Notes: a model not told the origin generated them from the sequence alone. A DNA stretch of 64,000 nucleotides from Dactylosporangium aurantiacum (GCF_000716715.1 NZ_JNYJ01000061.1:1-64000); one strand, 5' to 3'. Shown: positions 36,875 through 45,734, counted from the stretch's first letter. Program-made: numbers and translations.

Positions 36875-37309
36875 ATGGCGATTCGCACCGTGCTCTTCCT
36901 GGCCGCCGTCGCGTCGGTGCTCGGCGGCTGTGCCGCGGCGTCCGACGACACGGCCGCGCCGTCGGCGGCGCCGACACTGTCGCCGGTCCCGTCCCAGGTC
37001 TCCGCCGTCCCCGCACCGTCCCGGCCGGCCACCGTCCCGCCGACCGCCTCCGGTCCCGGTGCGTCCGGTCCCGGTGCGTTCGGCCCCGGTGCGTCCGGGA
37101 TGAGCGTCTCCGGCGAGGTCGTCGAGGGGGTCGAGGCCGGCTGCCTGCTGCTGCGCACGCCCGGCACCCTCTACCTGCTCGTCGGCGGCGACCGCGCCGC
37201 GCTGCAGGTCGGCAAGCGGGTCACCGTCGTCGGCACCCCGCAGCCCGGCCTGATGAGCACCTGCCAGCAGGGCACCCCGTTCCAGGTGGTCTCGGTCCGG
37301 AGCGGCTGA
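36875..37309 (+). CDS. putative lipoprotein
   Basis: The 144-residue protein has a lipoprotein signal with lipobox VLGGC (Cys19). A Ser/Pro/Ala linker follows, with a Gly-Pro-rich repeat (SGPGA/FGPGA, about residues 61-73), and a compact C-terminal domain (about 76-144) with two cysteines likely to form a disulfide (GCLLLRTPGTLYLLVG, STCQQGTP). The C-terminal part resembles small OB-like lipoprotein domains, but no function is assigned. ATG 36875 has AAAGG upstream. Confidence 0.75.
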   Translation: MAIRTVLFLAAVASVLGGCAAASDDTAAPSAAPTLSPVPSQVSAVPAPSRPATVPPTASGPGASGPGAFGPGASGMSVSGEVVEGVEAGCLLLRTPGTLYLLVGGDRAALQVGKRVTVVGTPQPGLMSTCQQGTPFQVVSVRSG

Positions 37310-37326
37310 TCGGCTACGGTGCCGTC

Positions 37327-38193
37327 ATGACCGGCTCACACCCTGCCGTCGCCGTTGTCACCGACTCGACCGCCTGCCTGCCGGTCGACCTGGCCACCGA
37401 CCCGGCCCGGCGGCTCACCGTCGTGCCGCTCGCCGTCGTCGTCAACGGCGTCGCCGGCCTCGAGACCATCGACATCGACTCCGCCACGGTCGCCGAGGCG
37501 CTCAACGCGCGCCGCGTCGCCGTCACCACGTCCAGGCCCTCCCCGGAGGCCTTCGCCGACGTGTACCGGCGACTGCTCGACGCGGGCGCGCCGGCCGTGC
37601 TGTCGGTGCACCTGTCAGCGAAGCTCTCCGGCACGTACGACGCGGCGGTCCTGGCCGCGGCCGAGTTCGACGGTGCCGTGTCCGTCATCGACACCCAGTC
37701 CACGGGCATGGGGCTGGGCTTCCCGGCGCTCGCGGCCGCGTCGGCGGCGGCGTCCGGTGCCGGGCTGGACGAGGTGCGGCAGGCGGCCCTCGACGCGGTG
37801 GACCGCACGTCGACGCTGTTCTACGTGGACACCCTGGAGTTCCTGCGCCGGGGCGGGCGGATCGGCGCGGCGGCCGCGCTGCTGGGCACCGCGCTGTCGG
37901 TGAAGCCGATCCTGCACACCACCGAGCAGGGCGTCGTGGTGCGGGAGAAGGTGCGCACGTCGAGCCGGGCCCTGGCGCGCCTGGTCGACATGGCGGACGA
38001 GGCGGCGGGGGAGTCGGTCGTCGACGTCGCGGTGCACCACCTGGCGGCGCCGGACCGGGCGGACGCGCTGCTGACGACGTTGAAGGAGCGGCTCGGGGAG
38101 CGGCTGCGGGGGGCGTACCTGACGGAGGTCGGCGCGGTCGTCGGCGCGCACGTGGGGCCGGGGATGGTGGCCGTGGTGGTGTACGTGGTCTAG
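37327..38193 (+). CDS. DegV family fatty-acid-binding protein
   Basis: The 288-residue protein carries VVTDSTACLP at the start, TSRPSPEAF, the SAKLSGTYDAA loop and TLEFLRRGGRIG, all DegV family marks. DegV/FakB proteins hold a fatty acid for phosphorylation by the FakA kinase. No fakA gene is present here. The start is ATG 37327, 17 bp after the lipoprotein stop. Confidence 0.92.
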   Translation: MTGSHPAVAVVTDSTACLPVDLATDPARRLTVVPLAVVVNGVAGLETIDIDSATVAEALNARRVAVTTSRPSPEAFADVYRRLLDAGAPAVLSVHLSAKLSGTYDAAVLAAAEFDGAVSVIDTQSTGMGLGFPALAAASAAASGAGLDEVRQAALDAVDRTSTLFYVDTLEFLRRGGRIGAAAALLGTALSVKPILHTTEQGVVVREKVRTSSRALARLVDMADEAAGESVVDVAVHHLAAPDRADALLTTLKERLGERLRGAYLTEVGAVVGAHVGPGMVAVVVYVV

Positions 38194-38273
38194 CGGGTCT
38201 TCCCCGCGCGGGTTTCGCGTGAGCGGGTCTTCCCCGCGCGGGTTTTTTGCGAGCGGGTTTTCCACAAGCGGGG
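38192..38273 (+). repeat. 30-bp direct repeats between degV and comEA
   Basis: The block AGCGGGTCTTCCCCGCGCGG is found at 38192-38211 and 38222-38241, and a diverged third copy begins at 38252. Each block can fold (GCGGG/CCCGC), and the second is followed by TTTTTT (38243-38248), so it may act as a terminator for degV. Confidence 0.6.
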
Positions 38274-38339
38274 TGTTGTCCACAGGGCCGGCGTCGTGCG
38301 GGGGTCTGGTGTCGGTGTCCGGTCCTAGCGTGACCGGGC

Positions 38340-39122
38340 ATGAGGCGCAGTGCTGCAGACGACGGGACGCGGGCCGCGGGGCGGCTGGCCAGGGTGGTCG
38401 GCCTGCCGCCGGACGACCCCTGTCCCGGGGACGGGTCCCCCGACCCTTATCCGTGGGACGGGTCGTTCCCGGCTCGGACCGACCCGGCGCTCCCGTCCAC
38501 GGACACCGACGGCGGCGGCACGAGGGCGTGGCTCGCGGCGGTCGACCCCGGCCGCCGGGGCGTGCGGGTGCTGGCGGTCGTCGCCGCGCTCGTCGTGCTC
38601 GGCGCGGCCTTCCTCGCGTGGCGGTCCCGGCCGCAGGTCACGCCGGCGCCGCCGGCCACCGCGGTCTCCGCCGCCCCACCCCCGTCCAGCGGCGCCCCGA
38701 CGCGGCTGATCGTGTCCGTCAACGGCAAGGTCCAGCGGCCCGGCCTGGTCGAGCTGCCGGCCGGCGCCCGCGTCGCCGACGCCATCACCGCCGCCGGCGG
38801 AGCCCTGCCCGGCACCGATCTGAGCGGCCTCAACCTGGCCCGTAAGGTCGTCGACGGCGAGATGATCGCGGTCGGCATCCCCGCGCCGGCCGGGGGCGCA
38901 CCGCCCGGCGCCGCCGGCGGTTCCGGCGGCGGCCTCGTCAACCTCAACACCGCCACCGTCACCGAGCTGCAGACGCTGCCCGGCATCGGCGCCGTCCTCG
39001 CCCAGCGCATCGCCGACTACCGCGACCGCCACGGCGGCTTCCGCGCCGTCACCGACCTGCGGCAGGTCGAGGGCATCGGCGACGCCAAGTTCCAACAGCT
39101 CAAGGACCGGGTGACGGTGTGA
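38340..39122 (+). CDS. comEA: ComEA-like competence DNA-binding protein
   Basis: Membrane-bound receptor that passes DNA to the ComEC channel. The 260-residue protein has a disordered N-terminal cytoplasmic part, a membrane span (about 78-97), a Pro/Ala linker, an SLBB domain (about 121-178: VNGKVQRPGLVELPAGARV) and a double helix-hairpin-helix (about 198-260: NLNTATVTELQTLPGIG, VEGIGDAKF). Start ATG 38340. The end overlaps comEC by four bases. Micromonosporaceae are not known as naturally competent, so its use there is unclear. Confidence 0.92.
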   Translation: MRRSAADDGTRAAGRLARVVGLPPDDPCPGDGSPDPYPWDGSFPARTDPALPSTDTDGGGTRAWLAAVDPGRRGVRVLAVVAALVVLGAAFLAWRSRPQVTPAPPATAVSAAPPPSSGAPTRLIVSVNGKVQRPGLVELPAGARVADAITAAGGALPGTDLSGLNLARKVVDGEMIAVGIPAPAGGAPPGAAGGSGGGLVNLNTATVTELQTLPGIGAVLAQRIADYRDRHGGFRAVTDLRQVEGIGDAKFQQLKDRVTV

Positions 39123-41482
39123 GCACCGACCTGCGCCTGGCGGGCGCCGCGATCGGCTGCTGGCTGACCGCCCTGAGCTGCCTGTTCTGCCCCGCCTGGG
39201 CCTGCTGGGCGGTGGGGCTCGGCGCCGTGGCCCTCGCCGTGCTGTGGGCGCGGCTTCCCGTGCGGGCGCTGCGCCCGACCCGGTGGGTGGTCGTCGCGGC
39301 GCTGCTCGGCGTCGCCTGCGGTGCCGCGGCCACCGCCGCCCGGGTCGGCGTGCGCGACGCCGAGCCGCTCGCCGGCCTCGCCGCGGAGCACCGCACGGTG
39401 CGGCTCGGGCTGCGGATCTCCGACGACCCGCGGCTGGGCCGCGCCACGGCCGGGCGGGCGCCGACCGTCATCGTGCCGGCCCGGCTGATGTGGCTGCGTA
39501 CACCCGACGGGACCGGCGTCGAGCTCGCCGCGCGGGTGCTCGTCCTCGCCGCCGACAAAGGCTGGCTGGGGCTGCTGCCGGGGCAGCGGGTCGAGGCGAC
39601 CGGCCGGCTGTCCCCGCCCCGCGGCGGTGACCTGCGCGCCGCGGTCGTCTCCGTGCCGGACGGGCCCGCCCGGGTCGAGCCGGCGCCGTTCGTACAGCGG
39701 GCGGCCGGCACCCTGCGCGAAGGCCTGCAACGGGCGTGCCTGCCGCTGCCGGCGGAGCCGGGCGGGCTGCTGCCCGGGCTCGTCGTCGGCGACACGAGCC
39801 GGCTCGACCAGCGGCTCGCCGACGACTTCCGGGCCACCGGCCTCACCCACCTGACCGCCGTCTCCGGGGCGAACCTGGCGATCGTGGTCGGGCTGGTCCT
39901 GATGCTCGCCCGTTGGTGCCGGGCCGGGCCGAAGCTCGCCGCGCTGATCTGCGTGCTGGCGCTCGTCGGGTTCGTCGTGCTGGTCCGCCCGTCGCCGAGC
40001 GTGCTGCGGGCCGCCGCGATGGGCGGGCTGGCCCTCGTCGCGCTCGCCCTCGGCCGGCCCAGGGCGGTGCTGCCGTCGCTCGCCACCGGCGTTCTCGTGC
40101 TCGTCGTGGCGGACCCGGAGCTGTCCGTCGACGCCGGGTTCGCCCTGTCGGTCCTCGCCACCGGCGGGCTCGTGCTGCTGGCGCCACGCTGGGCGCAGGC
40201 GCTGCAGGCCAGGGGCTGGCCGGCGTTCGCGGCCGAGGCGGTGTGCGTGCCGGCCTCGGCGCAGGCGGCCTGCGCGCCGGTGATCGCGGGCATCTCCGGC
40301 GGCGTCAGCCTCACCACTGTCCCGGCCAACCTGCTCGCCGCGCCCGCCGTCGCGCCCGCCACCGTCCTGGGCATCCTCACCGCGGTCGCCTCACCCGTGC
40401 TGCCCGGCGCGGCGCAGTTCACCGCCTGGGTGGCCGCCTGGCCGGCCCGGTGGCTCGTCTCCATCGCCCACCACGGCGCGGCCGTCCCCGACGGCGTGCT
40501 GCCCTGGCCGGGCGGCACCTTCGGCGGGGTGGTGCTCGGCGGGCTGCTCGCGGTGCTCATCCTCGCGTTCCGCTGGCGGCTGGCGCGGCGCGCCGTGCTG
40601 GTCGTCGCGGTCGGCTGCGTGCTCGGCGCGGTGCCGGTCCGGCTGTTGACCGGCGGCTGGCCGCCGCCGGGCTGGGTCGTCGTCGCCTGCGACGTGGGGC
40701 AGGGCGACGCGCTCGTCGTCGCCGCCGGCGGGCAGGACGCCGTCGTGGTCGACGCCGGGCCGCAGCCCGACCCCGTCGACCGTTGCCTGCGCGACCTCGG
40801 CGTGCGGCGGGTGCCGCTGCTGGTCATCAGCCACTTCCACGCCGACCACATCGGCGGCCTCGACGGGGTGCTGCGCCGGCGCCCCGTCGACCGGCTGCTC
40901 GTGCCGCCGTTCGCCGAGCCGGCCGCCGGCCGCGGTGCCGTGCTCGGCCGGGGGATCGCCGCCCTCGACGCACCGGCCGGCACCACGCTCACCGTCGGTC
41001 CGGTCGGGTTGACCGTCCTCGGGCCGGCGCTGACGGTGACCGGCACCCGGTCCGACGTCAACAACAACTCGCTGGTGCTCGCGGTCACCGTCGGCGGGAT
41101 CCGGCTGCTGCTCACCGGCGACGCCGAGACCGAGGAGCAGGAGAGCCTGCTCGCCGCGCCGCTGCACGCGGACGTGCTCAAGGTCCCGCACCACGGTTCG
41201 GCGTACCAGGACCTGGCGTTCCTGGACGCGGTCGCGCCGCGGGTCGCCCTGGTCAGCGTCGGCGCCGGCAACGACTACGGCCATCCCAGCGCCGGCGTGC
41301 TGGCCCGCCTCGGCCGCGGCGGTGCCCGGGTGGTGCGCACCGACGAGCACGGCGACCTCGCCGTCGTCCGCGACGACAGCGGGGGGCTCGCGGTCGTCGA
41401 GCACGGACCGGCCGCCGCCCGCCGGGCGCTCGGCGGCAGCGCTGCCGGGTTCTCCGTCGGCGTTTCTGTCGGTGGGTCGTGA
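39119..41482 (+). CDS. comEC: ComEC/Rec2 family DNA channel
   Basis: The 787-residue polytopic protein has an N-terminal DUF4131 region, the central competence domain of many hydrophobic helices (about 230-500; GLTHLTAVSGANLAIVVGL), and a C-terminal metallo-beta-lactamase domain. The last carries metal ligands H572-x-H574-x-D576-H577 (SHFHADHIGG). It may degrade one DNA strand during uptake. All expected metal residues are present. GTG 39119 overlaps comEA (GTGA). Confidence 0.93.
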   Translation: MSTDLRLAGAAIGCWLTALSCLFCPAWACWAVGLGAVALAVLWARLPVRALRPTRWVVVAALLGVACGAAATAARVGVRDAEPLAGLAAEHRTVRLGLRISDDPRLGRATAGRAPTVIVPARLMWLRTPDGTGVELAARVLVLAADKGWLGLLPGQRVEATGRLSPPRGGDLRAAVVSVPDGPARVEPAPFVQRAAGTLREGLQRACLPLPAEPGGLLPGLVVGDTSRLDQRLADDFRATGLTHLTAVSGANLAIVVGLVLMLARWCRAGPKLAALICVLALVGFVVLVRPSPSVLRAAAMGGLALVALALGRPRAVLPSLATGVLVLVVADPELSVDAGFALSVLATGGLVLLAPRWAQALQARGWPAFAAEAVCVPASAQAACAPVIAGISGGVSLTTVPANLLAAPAVAPATVLGILTAVASPVLPGAAQFTAWVAAWPARWLVSIAHHGAAVPDGVLPWPGGTFGGVVLGGLLAVLILAFRWRLARRAVLVVAVGCVLGAVPVRLLTGGWPPPGWVVVACDVGQGDALVVAAGGQDAVVVDAGPQPDPVDRCLRDLGVRRVPLLVISHFHADHIGGLDGVLRRRPVDRLLVPPFAEPAAGRGAVLGRGIAALDAPAGTTLTVGPVGLTVLGPALTVTGTRSDVNNNSLVLAVTVGGIRLLLTGDAETEEQESLLAAPLHADVLKVPHHGSAYQDLAFLDAVAPRVALVSVGAGNDYGHPSAGVLARLGRGGARVVRTDEHGDLAVVRDDSGGLAVVEHGPAAARRALGGSAAGFSVGVSVGGS

Positions 41483-41486
41483 CACG

Positions 41487-42470
41487 ATGGCTCGCGTGTC
41501 TGGTTCTGGTCTGCCCCGCCTCCGCCTGGTGATCGGTGACGAGGAGCTGCTCGTCTCCCGTGCGATCACCGACACCATCGCCGCCGCCCGCGCCGCCGAC
41601 CCCGACACCGAGGTCCACCGCCGCGCCGGCGGTGAGCTGCTCGCCGGTGAGCTCGCGGAGCTGCTGAGCCCGTCGCTGTTCGGCGGCCGGCGGGTGCTCG
41701 TCGTCGACAGCGGGCAGGACACCAAGAAGGACATCATCGCGGCGCTGCTGGCGTATGCCGCCGACCCCGAGGACGACGTCGTGCTCGTCGTCGCCCACGC
41801 CGGCGGCGCCAAGGGCAAGGCGCTCGCCGACGGGCTCAAGGCCGCCGGCGCCGACGTCGTGCCCGCCGCGAAGATCAGCAAGCACCGCGAGCGGGTCGAC
41901 TTCGTGCGCAACGAGATCCGCCGCCAGGGCGGCAAGATCGGCGAGGACGCCGCCGAGGCGCTGCTCAACGCCGTCGGCAACGACCTGCGTGAGCTGGTCG
42001 CCGCCTGCTCGCAGCTGGTCGCCGACACCGGTGGCCGGATCGACCTGAGCACCGTCGCGCAGTATTACCGCGGCCGTGCCGAGGTTTCCGGGTTCACCGT
42101 CGCCGACGCCGTCATGGTCGGCGACACGGCCGCCGCGCTGGAGGCCCTGCGGTGGGCGCTGCACGTCGGCGTGGACCCCGTGCCGATCGCCGACGCCATC
42201 GCCGACGGGGTCCGCACGGTCGCCCGCGTGGCCGCCGCCGGCAAGGGCAGCGCATATCAACTCGCCGGAAATTTGGGAATGCCTCCGTGGAAGGTCGAAC
42301 GCGCGCAGCGCCAAGCCCGTGGCTGGACGGCCGAGGCGCTCGTTGATGCCATGCGAGTGGCGGCAGAGTGCAATGCCGCCGTCAAGGGTGGCTCGGACGA
42401 CCGCGGCTATGCGCTCGAGCGGGCTGTGTTCGCAGTGGTCGCGGCGCGTGCTGGAGGAATAGGACGATGA
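41487..42470 (+). CDS. holA: DNA polymerase III delta subunit
   Basis: Part of the clamp loader that opens the sliding clamp. The 327-residue protein matches the family: LRLVIGDEELLVSRAI at the start, the VVDSGQDTKKDIIAAL Walker-B-like strand, KISKHRERVDFVRNEI, and a C-terminal collar domain (LGMPPWKVERAQRQARGW). ATG 41487 lies four bases past the comEC stop; the longer open frame reads into comEC and is rejected. Its stop overlaps the next start (ATGA). Confidence 0.94.
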   Translation: MARVSGSGLPRLRLVIGDEELLVSRAITDTIAAARAADPDTEVHRRAGGELLAGELAELLSPSLFGGRRVLVVDSGQDTKKDIIAALLAYAADPEDDVVLVVAHAGGAKGKALADGLKAAGADVVPAAKISKHRERVDFVRNEIRRQGGKIGEDAAEALLNAVGNDLRELVAACSQLVADTGGRIDLSTVAQYYRGRAEVSGFTVADAVMVGDTAAALEALRWALHVGVDPVPIADAIADGVRTVARVAAAGKGSAYQLAGNLGMPPWKVERAQRQARGWTAEALVDAMRVAAECNAAVKGGSDDRGYALERAVFAVVAARAGGIGR

Positions 42471-45178
42471 CGACGAGCAACGGGTTCGCCTCACAGGCGC
42501 CGCTGTATGTGCGTGCGCTGCGGCTTCGCCACCTGCACATCGGCGGATTCGTCAGTTTCATGCTGTTCGAGTGCATGATCGCGGCCGGCGTGCTGCTCGC
42601 GCTCGCCGAGTTGGTCAGCTGGTGGGCGGTGCCCGTGCTCCCGGCGGTCGTCGCGATCATGGTCAAGGTCAACGACCTGGCGATCGGCGGATCGAAGCGG
42701 GTCCGGGCCCAGGCGCGTTCCGCCGCCCGGGGTTCATCCGAACGGGCGTCATCCACTCGGGTGGATCTTCCTGCCCACGACGACGAGCCCGTGTCCGCCG
42801 CCCGGCGGACCGCGACCGTGCTGGACCGGGCCGAGATGGCCCGCGGCGCCGGCAACTCGACCGGCACCGGCACCGGCACCGGCACTGGCATCGGCGCCGC
42901 CGGCCGTGACCCGTCCGGGGCCGGGGTGCCGGTCGCCGGCTCGGGCCGGGCGGCGGCGGGCAGCGTCGCGAGGTCGGCCGCCGCGGGGGTTGCCGGTGGT
43001 GGTGCTGCCGACGGTGGCGTTGGCGGCACCGCTGGTGGCGGCGCTGCTGTTGGCGGGGCCGGGCGCGGCGGGGTCGGGGTGCGGCAGGGCGGCGCCGGGT
43101 CCGGTGTCGTAGCCGGCGCCGGCGGCGGTACTGGCGCGGGCGGCACGGGCACGGGTGCGGGCGGCACGAGTGCGGCCGGCACGGGCACGGTCGGCACGGG
43201 CGCGGGCGGCACGGGCACGGGTGCGGGCGCTGGGCGCGGCGCGGGCACCGGGGGCACCCGCACGGCGACCCGGCAGTCGGCCGGCGAGCCACCGGCGCAG
43301 CGTAAGAAGGTCGGCGTCATCCGGATCACGGTCCCGGCCCGCGACGGCGGCCCCCGCGGCGGTGCCCGCCAGCCGGAGAGCGCCCCCGACGCCGGGTACG
43401 GGATCTCGCCCGCCAGCGACCTTCCACCCGGCCAGGCCACCTCCGACACCGCCGCCCGCCGTGCCCTCCGCGACGGCGACACCGGCGCCCACTCGGCGTT
43501 CCACGAGGAGACGACCGGCTCCGGTCGTGCGTTCCGCGACGGTGACACGGGTTCCGGTCGTGGGTTCCGTGACGGTGACACGGGCTCCGGTCGTGCGTTC
43601 CGTGACGGTGACACGGGTTCGGGGCGAGCGTTCCAGGACGGTGACACCGGCGTGTACCCGGCGTTCCGTGCGGGCGAAGGTGGCGCGCACGCCGCGTCCC
43701 CCGAAGGCGACGCCCACCGTCCCGACCAGCACGACCGTGACACCGGTGTGCACGCCGCCTACCGCGGCGCCGACGCCCGCGGAGTCCGCTCCCGCGACGA
43801 CGAGACCAGCGCCGACGGCCGTCACGGCCGGACCGGCGAGCACGAGGGCTGGGACCAGACGGCCGGTGGCGGCACGTGGCCGACCCGCACCGGCTGGGAT
43901 GAGTCGGCGCGGTCCGCGCAGGCCGGTCAGCACTGGGAGCGGTCCGGCGAGTTCGCCCAGGACTTCGACCAGCCGGTGCAGACCGGCCGGGGCCACGACG
44001 ACCAGACCACCGACGTCTGGGACCGGGCCGGCCACTCTCACGCCGGCCACGACCAGGCCGGCCGTGACCAGGCCGTTTACGCCCAGGCGGGCTGGGGTCA
44101 CGACCGCGCTGGTCAGGCCTGGGGCCACGACCAGGCTGGTTACGCCGGTGAGGCCGGTTATGCCGGTGAGGCCGGTTATGCCGGTCAGGCTGGTTACGCC
44201 GGGCAGGGCCGCGACCGGCGGGTCGGCGACGAGCAGGCCTGGGACCATGAGGATGACGGTCAGAGCTGGGACCGAGCTGTGCCCGTGGGCTGGGAGCAGG
44301 GCGCCGGCCGGGAGCAGGGAGCCGGCGTCGACCCGGGGACGCACGCCGGGTCGGGTTATGCGCAGGCGGGGTCGAGTTACGCGGATGCCGGGTCGGGTTA
44401 TGCGCAGGCCGGCTTCGACGCGCAGCCTGGGTCCGATTACGCGCAAGCCGGGTCGGGTCATACGCAGGCCGGCTACGACTACGCGCAGGGCGGTGCCGAT
44501 CAGGTGCGGGCGGCTGGTTGGGGTGGTGACGGCCGGGGGCGGGACGTCGAGGAGACGACCGACGGGCGCGGGCGTGGTGTGCGGCAGAACGACGGCCAGT
44601 GGAGCGGGCACCCGGTCCGGGTCGAGTCGACCGGCGACACCAGGCACGCCTGGGGCGAGGACACCGCCGCGGGCTGGGGCAGTGCGGCCGCCTGGGCGGG
44701 GTCGGCCGGTGCCGGTGACGGGCAGGTCAACTGGGGTGACGAGACGGTCTGGGGTGACCGGGCGGCGTGGATCGGGCGGGGTGGCGCGGCGGCGCACGGT
44801 GAGCCGGTCGATCCGTGGGCGGACTGGGACGACGAGACCGGCTGGGCGGACCAGGCGCAGTGGAGTGCCGCGCCGAGCCGGGGTGCGCAGACCGGCTGGG
44901 CGGCGGGGCAGGCGGCGTGGTCCGGGTACGAGCCCGCCGACGACGTCGACCCGAACGACCCGACCCGGCCCGTCGACAGCGGGCGCGGCGCGAACCGGGA
45001 CGCGACCGGTGGGCGGCACGCGCAGCGCCAGCCGGGTGGGCGGCGCAGGGCGGACGACACGGGCAACTTCTCGTCGGGGCAGTTCCAGTCGGGGCGGCAC
45101 GCCGAGCGGTCGTGGCGGGCGGACGAGGACCTGACCAGGCAGCGGACCGGGGGGTTCAACCAGGGGCGGTTCGCCTGA
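42467..45178 (+). CDS. 903-residue repeat-rich membrane-anchored protein
   Basis: Two membrane spans (about 26-48 and 50-68) are followed by more than 800 residues of Gly/Ala/Asp/Trp/Gln-rich, probably disordered sequence. A Gly-Thr-Gly-Ala stretch fills about 125-275. Three repeat blocks come next: 11-residue units (F-R-D-G-D-T-G-S-G-R-A, residues 334-399), six-residue units (A-G-E-A-G-Y, about 560-580) and seven-residue units (G-S-G-Y-A-Q-A, about 628-674). The C-terminus is rich in W-D-D-E-T-G-W motifs. ATG 42467 overlaps holA by four bases, which ties its translation to a replication gene. No domain is recognised; function unknown. Codon use is as GC-rich as the neighbours. Both strands stay open because of the bias; the hydrophobic start and the coupling favour this strand. 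Confidence 0.75.
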   Translation: MTTSNGFASQAPLYVRALRLRHLHIGGFVSFMLFECMIAAGVLLALAELVSWWAVPVLPAVVAIMVKVNDLAIGGSKRVRAQARSAARGSSERASSTRVDLPAHDDEPVSAARRTATVLDRAEMARGAGNSTGTGTGTGTGIGAAGRDPSGAGVPVAGSGRAAAGSVARSAAAGVAGGGAADGGVGGTAGGGAAVGGAGRGGVGVRQGGAGSGVVAGAGGGTGAGGTGTGAGGTSAAGTGTVGTGAGGTGTGAGAGRGAGTGGTRTATRQSAGEPPAQRKKVGVIRITVPARDGGPRGGARQPESAPDAGYGISPASDLPPGQATSDTAARRALRDGDTGAHSAFHEETTGSGRAFRDGDTGSGRGFRDGDTGSGRAFRDGDTGSGRAFQDGDTGVYPAFRAGEGGAHAASPEGDAHRPDQHDRDTGVHAAYRGADARGVRSRDDETSADGRHGRTGEHEGWDQTAGGGTWPTRTGWDESARSAQAGQHWERSGEFAQDFDQPVQTGRGHDDQTTDVWDRAGHSHAGHDQAGRDQAVYAQAGWGHDRAGQAWGHDQAGYAGEAGYAGEAGYAGQAGYAGQGRDRRVGDEQAWDHEDDGQSWDRAVPVGWEQGAGREQGAGVDPGTHAGSGYAQAGSSYADAGSGYAQAGFDAQPGSDYAQAGSGHTQAGYDYAQGGADQVRAAGWGGDGRGRDVEETTDGRGRGVRQNDGQWSGHPVRVESTGDTRHAWGEDTAAGWGSAAAWAGSAGAGDGQVNWGDETVWGDRAAWIGRGGAAAHGEPVDPWADWDDETGWADQAQWSAAPSRGAQTGWAAGQAAWSGYEPADDVDPNDPTRPVDSGRGANRDATGGRHAQRQPGGRRRADDTGNFSSGQFQSGRHAERSWRADEDLTRQRTGGFNQGRFA
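43466..43663 (+). repeat. six 33-bp in-frame tandem repeats
   Basis: Six units of 33 bp (43466, 43499, 43532, 43565, 43598, 43631) encode variants of F-R-D-G-D-T-G-S-G-R-A. The middle three are nearly identical in DNA, showing recent expansion. Confidence 0.85.
44144..44206 (+). repeat. 18-bp in-frame tandem repeats
   Basis: GCCGGTGAGGCCGGTTAT occurs twice in a row (44144-44179), then a diverged third copy and a half copy. They encode A-G-E-A-G-Y units. Confidence 0.85.
44348..44488 (+). repeat. 21-bp in-frame tandem repeats
   Basis: About seven units of GGGTCGGGTTATGCGCAGGC type encode G-S-G-Y-A-Q-A variants; one unit is shortened to 18 bp. Confidence 0.8.
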
Positions 45179-45274
45179 CCGGTGGTGCGGTAAGCGCTCA
45201 AGATGCGTCACCTGGCCCGGGTGGTGCCGCCGGGGTCGCTGGTAAGGCAGTGGCCGTGGTGTGCACGTGTCCGG

Positions 45275-45340
45275 GGACATAGATGATGAGCCGGAGGATC
45301 GCGGGGGGAACAGCCCGGGTCCTCCGGCTCATCGATGTCC
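45275..45340 (+). other. long interrupted hairpin after the repeat protein gene
   Basis: A perfect 14-bp stem (45285-45298 with 45320-45333) is extended after a small bulge by GGACAT (45275-45280) pairing with ATGTCC (45335-45340). It begins about 100 bp after the stop at 45178. It may be a terminator or part of a small RNA. Confidence 0.65.
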
Positions 45341-45361
45341 GGGCGGTGAGGACCTGGCAGC

Positions 45362-45460
45362 GTGACCGAGGCGTCAGCGTGACCGAGGCGTCAGCGTGAC
45401 CGAGGCGTCAGCGTGACCGAGGCGTCAGCGTGACCGAGGCGTCAGCGTGACCGCGTCAGC
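45362..45460 (+). repeat. 17-bp tandem repeat array
   Basis: Five perfect copies of GTGACCGAGGCGTCAGC (45362-45446) and a sixth lacking three bases (45447-45460). Each unit contains the small dyad TGAC-N6-GTCA. The array is in the noncoding gap between the convergent repeat protein gene and rpsT. From 45461 to 45680 I see no gene or clear signal. Confidence 0.92.
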
Positions 45461-45680
45461 GTGGCGCGGTGCTGGGAAGCGGTGCACCGCCCTGGTGGGA
45501 TCAGCGGGTAATCCGGGCACGGCCTTGAGCTGGCAGCGAGGTTGTGAGGGTGGTAGGCAACGCCCGGCTGCGGGAGTGGGGAAGAGCGCGGCGTGGGGAA
45601 CAACGCGGCGCGGGAAAGTGCGCGGAGGCGGACGCGTCGGTCGCCGGGAGACGGTCCGGTGGCGGTTGGTGGGTACAGCG

Positions 45681-45708
45681 AAAGCGCCGCCCGGGTGGGC
45701 GGCGCTTT
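45681..45708. terminator. rpsT terminator, probably bidirectional
   Basis: A perfect 12-bp stem AAAGCGCCGCCC (45681-45692) with GGGCGGCGCTTT (45697-45708) and a GGGT loop, 27 bp beyond the rpsT stop. Confidence 0.88.
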
Positions 45709-45734
45709 TCGGCAGAACGAGGTGTGGTGACCGC

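Noticed and set aside
38340..41482. Evidence for natural competence
   Set aside because: comEA and comEC are widespread in actinobacteria that are not known to take up DNA, and no pilus or regulator genes are present here, so no claim is made.
42749..45280. Long minus-strand frame opposite the repeat protein
   Set aside because: It has no membrane signal, start site or domain; its openness follows from GC bias. The plus-strand frame has a hydrophobic start and is coupled to holA.
45362..45460. Short CRISPR-like array
   Set aside because: The 17-bp units are directly adjacent without spacers, and no cas genes are present. It is a simple tandem repeat.
45441..45734. Possible small gene between the 17-bp array and rpsT
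   Set aside because: Open frames exist but lack a ribosome-binding site and codon pattern, and they run through the rpsT terminator.
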